A DNA stretch of 64,000 nt from Paramacrobiotus metropolitanus (Eukaryota; Tardigrada; Eutardigrada; Parachela; Macrobiotidae), in the NCBI RefSeq assembly GCF_019649055.1, contig NW_026570231.1, positions 62,001 through 126,000 on the forward strand, given 5' to 3'. Shown piece after piece: positions 36,700 through 47,600 of this stretch; position 1 is the first letter of the stretch, and every line of letters starts with the position of its first letter. The notes below the pieces were generated by a model that saw only the letters and a program-made list of their open reading frames with translations, was not told the DNA's origin and searched no databases. Both the position numbers and the translations under genes were made by a program.

Positions 36700-38900
36700 A
36701 GTAATATGTGTAGTCAAGAAAGTTTGATTGCTTAATGGAGCGAACTGGTATTTCTTGCACTGATAGTCTTGGATGTGTAGTAACGGGTGGTTTGTATATG
36801 GGATGTAGGCTGGGACGTACATTAAAGGTTGTTCAAGAAAATGTTTGGCTTAATTGGTTTGTTGACTGGATTTTTTGAGTTCGGTGGGTATATTAGAAGT
36901 TGAGGAAAGTTGTGTTTGAGTTATTATGGATTTGACGAAGCATATGCAGTGAGGAAAATGTTTTTCTTTTTGGTTATTTTCTGATGGCCGGTTTAGAATT
37001 TCGGAAGCGTACTGATTTAGGTTGTTGCGTTTTGTTTGGCTTTGGTCTTTTTAGGTTGAGTATAATTTAGTAAGTTTTCTTTCATAGATAGTTTCTTTTA
37101 AGTATTGGTTTTTTAATAAAATAATAGAAACTGGTTGTGATCGCAAGAAACACATGCGTGAGTATGTGCGTGATTATAGAAAAAAAACCGCAAAATGGAA
37201 ACTGATCGTAATTGTAGCAAGGAAGATAATGAAGTAGTGATGATGTCAGACATGAAAATGTAAAGTTAAAAAACAAAAATGTAAACTCAACAGGGTCAGC
37301 AAAACACAACAATTCAGGACAAAATCATAAAGTAATGCTTAGAAAAGATCCGGGCAACCATTACACATTACCATACTCCGCAAATGTTGTTTAGCACCAT
37401 TGTAATATGCTTGGCTACCAATTTTTGGATATAAAAACTTAGCAACACTTTTATTACCTAAATCTTTCCCTTTACAAAAATTGTCATTTCTCTTTACAAA
37501 AACTGTCATTTTTAAGAACATAATTAATCGTTCGTTCTACCTGATCCCGTTGATAAAGGTTTAGAGCTCGAAAACGTATGAGCAATCTTTTTGAAACCTA
37601 TTTTCTGCACTTAAAAGACGCAATTTAAAATATTTTTCAGGAGAAATACTTTAAGGGCGATCATCAGTTAAACCACCATAACCAAACGGAAATGGAGTAG
37701 GATACGCTTTTTTCTTCTAATCCAGTTTGTGATTTCCAGTCCCAGATTAATTCCAAAATCAAAAAACCCGTTATTAGAAATCAAAAAATCAAGCGCTTTA
37801 TAGACAATATTAAAGTCAACAGAATAAATGACTTTTCGACTACAATTATCAAAATCGTTTTTTCTAGCCTGACATACAGCTAATAAACAATCTGTACCCG
37901 GACGTGGTAGCAAACATTCGAAATTTTCACTAGGATCACTAAGTTACATGAAATAATTGCGCTACACATTTTGTTAAGCTATTTTTCAAATGCAATATTG
38001 TCGAAAAAGGCTGTACTAAACGCACTGCCGGACTTCCATGTAACCAAGATTATTTAACCAATTTTCTCTACCAATATCTAAACAATTTCGCCGTTAATCG
38101 TAAACACAAAAATTAAAATTTTTATGTTATGGAAAGTCATACATCCTGCACATAGTCTAGCATCAGCTTTTAAATCACTATGTAACATTCCTGAATTATC
38201 ACCATTCAAATCAGATGCAACTAAAATATTGCAACAATCGCATGGCAATAAACAACCATGACCTTTCTCCAATATTTTTTTCCGAACAGACCAGAAAACG
38301 CACCACCTTTAGTATTCCGATTACATTTTTGTTTTTTACTTTTACATTCTCATATCTACCATCATTACCACTTCCTACATTATCCTCCCTGCTACAATTA
38401 CCATCAGTTTCTATTTTGCGTTTTTTTCTATAATCACGCATATACTCACGCATGTATTTCTTATGATCACAACCACCTTCCATTATTTTATTAAAAAAAG
38501 AATTCTTAAACGAAAATAATGTATGAAAGAAAACTTACTAAACCACACTCAACCAAGAAAAACTTACCAAAGCCAAACAAAAGACAGCAACCTGAATCAG
38601 TAAGTATCCACAAATCCACAACGGCCACCAAAAAATAACCAGCAAGAAAAACATTTTGCTCACTCCATATACTTCTTCCACTCTATAATAACTCAAACAC
38701 AAGATTCCTCGACTTCTTATATACCCACCGAACTCAAAAAATCCAGTCAACAAACAAATTAAACTATACATTTTCTCGAACAACCTTTCAATGTACCTAC
38801 CAACCTACTTCCAATATACAAACCACCTGCTCCTACACAACCAAGACTATCAGAGCAAAGCATAATAGTCTGCTCCATTAAGCAATCAACTTTCTCGAAA
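36700..38900. mobile_element. Long inverted-repeat element, degenerate
   Basis: About 590 bp at 36700-37290 (plus strand) matches the reverse complement of about 38310-38900. Shared anchors, in order, include TTGATTGCTTAATGGAGC / TTGATTGCTTAATGGAGC, CTGATAGTCTTGG, GGTTGTTC(A/G)AGAAAATGT, GGTTGTGATCGCAAGAAA / GGTTGTGATCATAAGAAA, and CGTGATTATAGAAAAAAA. The arms are clearly divergent, so the duplication is old. The middle (37.3-38.3 kb) has fragments of open frame on the minus strand. This may be one element with long terminal inverted repeats or two copies inserted in opposite directions. The class is not recognised. Confidence 0.65.
37668..38483 (-). pseudogene. Broken transposon-type ORF inside the inverted-repeat element
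   Basis: A minus-strand frame begins at 38483 with MEGGCDHKKYMREYMRDYRK, a basic start of the type often seen in element-encoded proteins. It is interrupted near an A7 run around 38275, where the frame shifts into a segment with paired Cys (PCDCC ... LCAGC) ending at 38078. A further open fragment at 37668-37913 (DCLLAVCQARKNDFDNCSRK) may belong to it. The matching copy in the left arm (37128 onward) has lost the start codon, ATG to ATA, and reads out of frame soon after. No catalytic domain could be identified. Confidence 0.45.
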
Positions 38901-39204
38901 TTTCTTGAATTTTCCACAACAATCCATCACCGTCTACAATCCGCTACACACTCCACTTCCTGTAACACTTCATTAAACACTCATATACGAACAACCAGAA
39001 AGTCGAATATATTTATACCATACTACAGTAAAACTCCCACTACCTTTACCCTAATTCAATGTAGAACCTTTCTTCCATACACTGGATTAGTACACCTTTT
39101 CTTCATTATCACTGTTCGTCAAACATATCACCTTTAATATAATTTACTATATTATTAAATTCCTTATTCAGCACTTTATATTCCTACCCCTTATAATCTC
39201 CACA

Positions 39205-39500
39205 TACAATGTGCTCCTGCAATGTACTCTTACATTATGTAGGAGCACATTGCAATGTGCTCCTACATATGTAGGAGCACACTGCAATGTGCTCCTACAT
39301 ATGTAGGAGCACATATATGTAGGAGCACATTGCAAGGTGCTCTTACATATGTAGGAGCACATTACAGGAGCATATTGAATTAAGTTTGTTTGGATACTAC
39401 AATTCCGTTTTTCTCCTCCAAGAACCGATGCAATGTGCTCCTACATAATGTACGAGCACATTGCAATGTGCTCCTACATAATGTAGGAGCACATAATGTA
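39205..39500. repeat. Array of GC-flanked palindromes built on TGTAGGAGCACATTG
   Basis: Half-sites TGTAGGAGCACATTG and its reverse complement CAATGTGCTCCTACA alternate through 39205-39372 and 39431-39500. The first full unit, 39236-39269, is a perfect 34-bp palindrome centred on TTGCAA. Later units differ by one or two bases (ACTGCAATG, TTGCAAGG, TACGAGCAC). Neighbouring units are joined by TACATATGTA or TACATAATGTA, themselves palindromic, so nearly every half-site can pair with the next. The array can form cruciforms. It lies 300 bp outside the inverted-repeat element, whose right arm contains the related TGTAGGAGCA. Confidence 0.85.
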
Positions 39501-39559
39501 AACTAAAAAAGATGCCGAGCTAACAACGCCATCTACAACTTTCACGCTTCGTTACTCGA

Positions 39560-39603
39560 CTCATGTCACATGACTCATGTCACATGACTCGTGTCACATG
39601 ACT
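39560..39603. repeat. 14-bp tandem repeat, about three copies
   Basis: The unit ACTCATGTCACATG (with one ACTCGTGTCACATG) is repeated head to tail. Each copy contains the palindromic CATGTGAC/GTCACATG core, an E-box-like sequence. Whether it is regulatory is unknown. Confidence 0.7.
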
Positions 39604-41710
39604 GTTAGGCCCCACCGCTTCCTTCAACCGGTCGGACCCTTCCGTACTCTACGGGCGCCAAAATTTTTTTTTGTTTACACACGGATATCGAAGACCAAAA
39701 CCGAAACTACAGTTTCATATATGCTACGACTGATTCTAGTCGTATACCGCATATAAGAACCTGTCACGGTTCAAATGAACCTGCCGCAAAAATTTCATGT
39801 AGACTAGGGTAGACTATAACTGTAACAATTCAAAGTTTGTTCAACCGCTCTGGTCCGCTCATACCAAGTTTTGATATTGACATTTGTGGAGTTTATCGAC
39901 TTTACTCATGATTCGGTACAACAAGTGATTGGAACTGTTCAAGATTTCCCAAACGATTGGCTTTTGATTTGCTGTTTCGACCCAATGAAGTGGTTTTTTC
40001 AGCCCAATATCAGAAAAATGTTACTGTTCTCAATGTTAGGAATACAAAATAAAGTAATTTGGAAATTGTATTACGTAGGCATGTAAGTTCGACAGACGCA
40101 AAACTGTATAATTAATTAATTACGCTATCCTATCACAATAATAACAGTGCAGTCAGTACATATAGTTATTAGTTCGTCTCCTAATAATTAAACGCTTGGT
40201 TTACTTAATAATCAGTTGATGCTAATAGACGAAGGAAACAACACAAGTTTTTACCTGTTTTTTACCCATGCAGCGGGATAAAAAATTAGAAATTCACATT
40301 CAACTATGTACTCGTGTAAATGCGATTTGGGCAAACTTAGGCCGCCCGATACCACCCGGCGGGCACACGCTTTCGACCGATTGGATAGTAACCGGCCGGC
40401 TCAAGATTTATAAGTCCAGCAAAGGCGCCTTGCGCCTTGTCTGCCTGCCTCTATCGCACAGTGTCTCAAGACTTCCTTTCAGGCCGAGTCAGCAGTGGAT
40501 GAATTATCTCGAGAAAACTTTGTCTGCCCTCTTTTGCTCTGTCCTTTTTCATTCGGGAAATATCGATATCCATATCCGTGCTTGATTACCCCTTCCTGCA
40601 TGTTCCAATGTTTCTGTACTGTATTTATTTGCGAGAACTGGAAAAGTTTGTAAAGTACTTTTGCATGTTCAGTACAGATTTTGCATCCAGCTACAGTACC
40701 GTCTGTGCTAAGTTACTTAACATAAAGACAGGGAAGTGCCTAATATTTTTTTATAAGCAGAGCTGTATGCAACGGGAATTCAGAATGATCAAGCATAAAT
40801 ACGAGGATTTGGAGTAAGGATATCCTATCGTTTTGTCTCGGCTGGGGGCTTGGTGTTTGGTTGGATTCCCAGCGTTTCATTTATTTTGTTCATAAATTTA
40901 ATCCGAAACCATCTTCGATTCGAATGGATTGTTTACATTACCGGAAAGGGCATGTTAAATCAGCTTACTGCATCGAACGTTAACAACAACAAACTGGGCT
41001 TTTAACTTGTTCTCCACAGTTACGCCTGTCTATTATTTTTCGGTTTGGATGAATGATTGTGTACCGATCTGGAAGCTTGCTGTATTACACCAAAACTTTG
41101 CGGTAAAACGCTAAACATAATGATGAGGGAATCGCATAACCTATCTGTTACCTGTATAAAGAATAGTCATATATTGTAGTGTGGTTTTACACAAAATAAT
41201 CTTAATTCTACCAGTTGCATCAGTAGTAGCATTGAAACATGATTTGAAATGCTTACGGCATAAGCAGATGTTCCGGACCTAGTTCTCATGCCCGCGAAAA
41301 ATTGTGACATGATAACTTACGTCTTCTTGTTGTTGACCGGATGTCGCAATGCTCATATCGACGGTTGCTGCAAATTATGAGTATCGAATATTTCAATTTC
41401 CCAATAATTATGTCAGTTGGATAACCTAACGTTGGATTATGATCCGGTTAATCAGTACTGCATGCAATGGAGCTATAATCTGTGAATAAACAAAACCAGT
41501 TGAAGTTGAAGTAGTTGTTAAGCTATATTATTAGAATTATATGGCCATGCAGTATGGCAGCACCCAGTCTTTCTTGCAGTTCCCGGTTTGCTTGTAAAAG
41601 TATATTGAACTGAACACATATGTGAAACAGTAATATTTATGAGGTATACGGCTAACCTGTCGAATATTATCAAGCACGTATTTTTAAAGTGATTTATCTT
41701 CCGGTTGCAG
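39604..41710. other. Non-coding region upstream of laminin gamma
   Basis: Two open frames (39871-40086 and 40268-40585) have no recognisable family, signal or splice context, and I regard them as chance. The segment next to 41711 should include the laminin promoter and 5' UTR; no clear core promoter motif was found. Confidence 0.45.
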
Positions 41711-44600
41711 ATGTGTTACAAAGTGTTTTTGTATCTGTCCTGGATCTTTTCCTGTATTTGTGCAACTGCTGCACAGCAGAGTTACCAGCTTCATCATCCC
41801 CAAAGCGAAGCCCATAATTCCCGATGTTATGATGACAGGAGGCGCCCGCAAAAGTAAGTCAATCGCAATTTTTGTCTCGAAGGTTTCAAAAAAGGCAATC
41901 GCTACGAGCAGTCAGTACTGTAAAACAACCATTTGCAGCGATAAAAACATGGAATAAAAATTCCGGAATAGTATAACTACTATAACGTTACGATATCAGC
42001 TTTAGTTATTTTTGATATTTTTAACATACTGTATACAGTATAGTGTGTATATATTATACTGTATAAATATGTGAAATAGATTTCGCAGTATTTTATCAAA
42101 CCGTATTATAACAGGTATGCGTGGATCAGTGCGGTATATGCAAGCACACGCTTAGTTTGAACGTACAGTATGTAATGGTTTTCTATATCGCATCTTTAGC
42201 TTGCACAGAAAAAGTTTGCCCCTGAAGAGTAAAGATACCGGAAACGATTGTGATTGTAGTAATCCGGATAGAGATGACTGCTGCATTATAATCCAATCCA
42301 ATCTAGATGTAGCGGTTTAGCGTTGTAGTTCAATCGATCTAGGTCATGTTTGGGAGTATTCACAAATCAGCCTTGCAGATCTGAAAACACTCCGCTTATC
42401 ACTTTTATGTCCTTAGCGCACGATTACCGTGGTATAGCACCCGAACCGAGAATACGTATCGATGAACTTACATCTGAGATAGAAGTATAACTCAAGTATT
42501 GTACTTGACATCTTCGTTTTGCTCCTATCTTGGTTATTATTGCGAGTGGAATATTTGTAAATATTTTCGGTTTATTCATTTTTGGCAAAATTATCTGCGA
42601 TAGAATTAATGGGAAAAATTAAGCAAACCAATGGGGGAAAATCAGAAGTCCATGCTCAATAAAGATAAATAAAGTTCAATAAAGCTCAATAAAGCTATAC
42701 TCGATTATGAAATGCACATTGCAACTGAATTAAATTTAGTACTTGATTATTTACACGGTTATTTATCCAGTGTACTTATATTACTTTTTAATGTGCTCAG
42801 TATAACGTGCTAAACAAAACGTTAATGCTGCACCAATTTTAGATGTGTTCCGGAATTTGTAAATGCAGCGTTCAACGTTTTGGTGGAGGCCACGAACACC
42901 TGCGGCGATCCGCCTCTTGAGTATTGTTTTCAGACGGGTGCTACCGGTGCGACTAAATCTTGTGAAATTTGTGATGCAAGGGATCCCTCTCGATCCCATC
43001 CTGCTGACTACTTAACGGATTTTAATAACAACGACAACACAACCTGGTGGCAGTCGACTACAATGCGCGAAGGAGTGCAGTTTCCGAACGTTGTTAATTT
43101 AACGTTATCTCTCGGTAAGTCAGCAAGTTTAGCTTTCCTGTTTTTCGGTTCTGTAGTTAACAGAATTAAAAGAATTTTTTTACGTTTCAGGGTTAACTGT
43201 TTTATTGTAATATTTTAGTGAGTAATTATTTACGCCATAAGTTCTATAATATTATGGCTCGTAATTCGTATGGTAACTGAAATGCACTACTCTAGTCGAT
43301 CGCAGACAAGGCGTACATGTATGTGCTGTTGTTCCGGTTTTCCGGTTGAGGTTTGTTTTGAGCATTTCGTCGACTACATTCGTGTGCATTTGGGAGTATA
43401 TGCAAAAATCGACTGTGAAAATCTCGAGCATCTCAGCGATAAAATCATTTTAATTCAGTCAAGCAGTTTCATTCCGATGTTTAATTAATACTGCTGAATG
43501 AAAGTCAGTACATCGCTGAATGTGCAAAGTAGTATGCAGAAATTTTCAGCACAAAGATACGATCATATCAGCTTTATCCGGCATATGCCACCCGTGGGAA
43601 AGAAGCAGAGAGTGTCGCTTGCTGTTGCTCTGCAGTGTTGATGATTTGTACAAACTATGTGCAAAGTTCATGTAAACGTTATTTTCGCCCAGACAAAGGC
43701 ATGCAGTAATGCTAACTCGTCCGGTGGTAGTTCAGGCACAAAACTTACCTAGCGTCGTTCAATAAAAATAAATTTTAGTGACATTACCGAGCTGTTTTGT
43801 ATGCTCCATTTCTGACGCACAAGTTTGCAGCGCTGGAGACATGAAACGCGCTTTTATATAAAAAAATGGGTTTATCTGATAAACTTAAAACAGCATATCT
43901 ATTAAATTTTTGCTTTTGTATATTCAGAAACGAGTTGGATAATTCGTTTGTGACACTTAATATCACTCAAGTAACTTTGCTTATTGATGCACACAGGAAA
44001 AGCGTTTGACATTACCTACATTCGTTTAAAATTCCAAACCAGCAGACCGGAAAGTTTTGCCATTCATAAACGGACACAAGAGAATGGGGTATGGATACCC
44101 TATCAGTATTACAGCGCTACCTGCCGTGAAACATACAGTTTATCAGAGGATAATTATCTTCGACGAGGAGACGAGACTCGAGCCCTGTGCACATCGGAAT
44201 TTAGCGATATTTCTCCCCTCGTCGGTGGAAATGTGGCTTTTTCAACTTTGGATGGACGCCCAACAGCCGTTGATGAAAGCAACGCACTGCAGGTTCATAA
44301 TTTTTAATAAATTTTCATCAAAACACTGCGAAAGTAAATAGAAATTATTATGAAAAAAATGTTTAAAATGAACAAATTATTTTGTACAAAAATTATTTGT
44401 CCTTTCTCAATATTTATTAAAGCCTTTGTTTTTGGCTCTGTGCTTTGACGGAATATGATTGGCAGGAATGGGTGACAGCTACGGATATAAGAATTTCTCT
44501 TCAACGTCTTAACACATTCGGCGACGAAATTTTTGGTGACCCGAACGTACTGAAGTCGTACTATTACGCTATCAGCGACTTGGCCGTGGGAGGCAGATGT
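41711..44600 (+). CDS. LAMC1: Laminin gamma signal peptide and LN polymerisation domain
   Basis: Exons 1-4. After the signal peptide comes a short basic spacer ([10 protein letters not shown]), then the LN domain from [12 protein letters not shown] to [13 protein letters not shown]. Conserved features are [37 protein letters not shown], the PYQYYSATC block, [16 protein letters not shown] and [22 protein letters not shown] domains mediate laminin network assembly. Introns 1 and 2 are long (989 and 882 bases). Confidence 0.94.
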
Positions 44601-47600
44601 AAATGCAATGGGCATGCATCTGAATGCGTTCGGAGTACAGGTCAAGGCCTGGAAGAACGTCTCGTCTGTCGGTGCGAGCACAATACGGCCGGGGTCGACT
44701 GTCAAGAGTGTTTGCCTTTTTACCAGGATCAGCCATGGCGGCGCGCAACAACCGAAAATGCCCATGAGTGCCAACGTAAATAGCGGCTCAAACGAGCGAA
44801 GAATAATATTATTCATATGGTGATTGTATTTTAGCTTGCAACTGTAATGGTTTGTCCCACCGGTGTTATTTCGACTTGGAACAGTACCGTCGCACCGGCC
44901 ACGGCGGCCACTGCGTTGACTGCGCGGGAAACACCGACGGTCCTCATTGTGAAACGTGCAAATCCAACCACTATCACCGGCCGGGTGATCTTAGCCGTCA
45001 TTGTCTTCCATGCAACTGCCACGAGAAAGGAGCTTACAAATCTCAGTGTAATGATACTGGAGTTTGTGAATGTCGTCCGGGCGTGGCCGGAGCGAAGTGC
45101 GACCGATGTGAAGTGAACTTCTACGACTTCACCGATCGAGGATGCCGACCCTGTGGATGTACCGTTGCCGGAAGTGTGAACAACATTCCAAGTTGCACTT
45201 CGGACAAAGGACAGTACGTGGTCGATATTGAGTCACTGTTAAATGTTGATACTCGTAAAGCGTTGCTAAACCTGTGGAAATGTGAAATACGCGACACACA
45301 GCTGTAGACAAGAAAAATGTGGAACTTAAGAACTCGACTTTCGATAGATGTTCCTGCAAGGTGCAAGTGGAAGGTCAGAATTGCGACAAGTGCAGACCCG
45401 GATTTTTCAACCTGGAAGAAAACAATCCGTATGGTTGTTTGTCGTGCTTTTGTTTCGGCCATTCATCCATTTGCAGCAGTGCCACTGATTATTCGCGAAC
45501 AAGCATATCCACGGATTTTTCGAATGGAGTTGGTGGTTGGACAGCAGTATCACTAAATGGTGCGTCAAAGACCGTATTACGGCGAGAAATATCTAATACA
45601 AGAACGCCATACTTGCGTTCGATAAAATTTGATGCTGTGTATATAAGTTCCATGCAAATATTGAATTTACCTGCGTACTTGATTTTGGGTACTCGTGCAT
45701 CGCTGATTTCGTGCTATGTTCAAACTTTTTCGTAGTACTTACGACTACCGACTATCCATGAAATTATTAATGGTAGAAAGAGTAAAATTTTGTTCTTTTA
45801 TTTTTGTTAACGTCTCTGCTTTTGGTTTCAGGGAGGAATGTGACCTTGGAAATTCTTCCTACTGGTCCGAACGGACTAGGGATTAGGCAGCACGGCGCGG
45901 ATCCAATATATGTTTTTGCTCCTGAATCTTATCTTGGTGATCGGCGTTTCAGTTACGACCAGAATTTGACATTTGCACTGCGACTATCGCAGGATGGTGC
46001 TCGCGCTTCCATACAGGACATCGTAATAGAAGGGCGCGGTATGGAGTCAGAAACACTGAAAATTTCTGTACCGATTTTCGCTCAGGGTAATCCAATGCCG
46101 AACCGGGCGAAGCAAACTTACAAATTCCGATTGCATGAGCAAAAGGAGTATGGATGGAGTCCCAGACTGAGTTCGTTCGAATTTCAGGTGCGCCACTGTT
46201 TCCAATCTTATACGCCGCGTTTGTTATGTTTGTTTTTTGTTAGTTACTTCTTGATCTCGATTTATTTTTATTTGCACAGTTGTATCTGGATCAATAATCT
46301 GATCTCCGTAAATGCAGAGATTCAGACTTATAAAAGCTGTGGACAATTTTTTTATTGTTCACTTAATTGAACATTTTGCCTTTTACTTTTCATTGATGTT
46401 ATTTTCTTGTTATTTGTAAATTTGCACTAACAATTAAATTCTCTGCAGCGCCTGCTTTCCAATGTTACGTCGATTCGAATCCGCACGACATACGTGACCG
46501 ATGGTACCGGTTACGTCGACAACATCTCGCTGGGTTCAGCATCGCCGATTTCGGATTTTGTCACAAAGGGTGTCGGTCAGTTAGCCAGCCACGTTGAAAC
46601 GTGCCAATGCCCCAACGGATACGTAGGACAGTTCTGTGAAGATTGCGCTCCTGGTTTCCGGAGGAGTGTATCGGGCGGCGATGTGTTTGCCACATGTGTG
46701 CCTTGTAATTGCCATAACCATTCCGATACGTGTGACCGGAAGACCGGACGGTGTCTGTGCCAGCACAATACCGCTGGTGACAGTTGTGAAAAGTGTGCTC
46801 CGGGGTTTTACGGAACACCGCAGAATGGTAAACCGGACGCCTGCCAGCCGTGTCCCTGCCCGAGGAATGGTCCTTGCGCATTATTAAACGACAAAGATGT
46901 GGTTTGCACTGGTTGCGCAACGGGATACGCTGGTATGGGATGGTTTGCGACATTAAAGCAGTGACAAAATACTAAATAAATGTGTAGTTAGCCGATTGAA
47001 CAGGGGTGACATCAAAACTACCAAATCGTTATGCTGAATATTGGATGCTGACATAGTGGTTACATTACAGTAGTTAGTGAACCCACACTAAAATCATACG
47101 AAAAACATTCTGTTGAATACTCGCCAAAATCACTTCCCTCAACTTGATATTTTGTGACATGCATTTATATTTACTTTTCGAATTTTATTATTTTGTAGGT
47201 CTTCGTTGTGAGTTGTGCGCGGATGGATATTTCGGTGACCCGGAAGGCAAGCACGGTCCCGCTACGGACTGTCAGCCTTGCAACTGCAACTCCAACATTG
47301 ATCTGAATGCTGTGGGCAACTGCCACCCTCTGACTGGGAAATGTTTGAAGTGTATTCATAACACTACGGGAGATAGTTGTGAGCAGTGCCTGGCTGGTTA
47401 TTATGGAGATGCATTAAAAAAGACTTGCCGACTCTGTGATTGTTATCCTCCGGGTACCGAGCCATCGAGTGGGAACGTTTTGGATTGTGACAAATCCAGT
47501 GGACAATGTCCATGCAAGCCTAACGTTATTGGGCGCAAGTGTAACGAAGCGCCTATCGGTAAGCAATTCGTTTTTCAAATGTGAGGCTTTTTTATTGCAA

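Noticed and set aside
38078-38483. Calling the broken element ORF a specific transposase or helicase
   Set aside because: Only a basic start and Cys pairs are visible; no catalytic residues support any class.
39168-39362. Minus-strand open frame with CSYICKSTLQCAPTY-type repeats
   Set aside because: It is a translation of the palindrome array, not a gene.
40268-40585. 105-codon open frame upstream of laminin
   Set aside because: No family similarity or signals. Adjacent frames are equally open.
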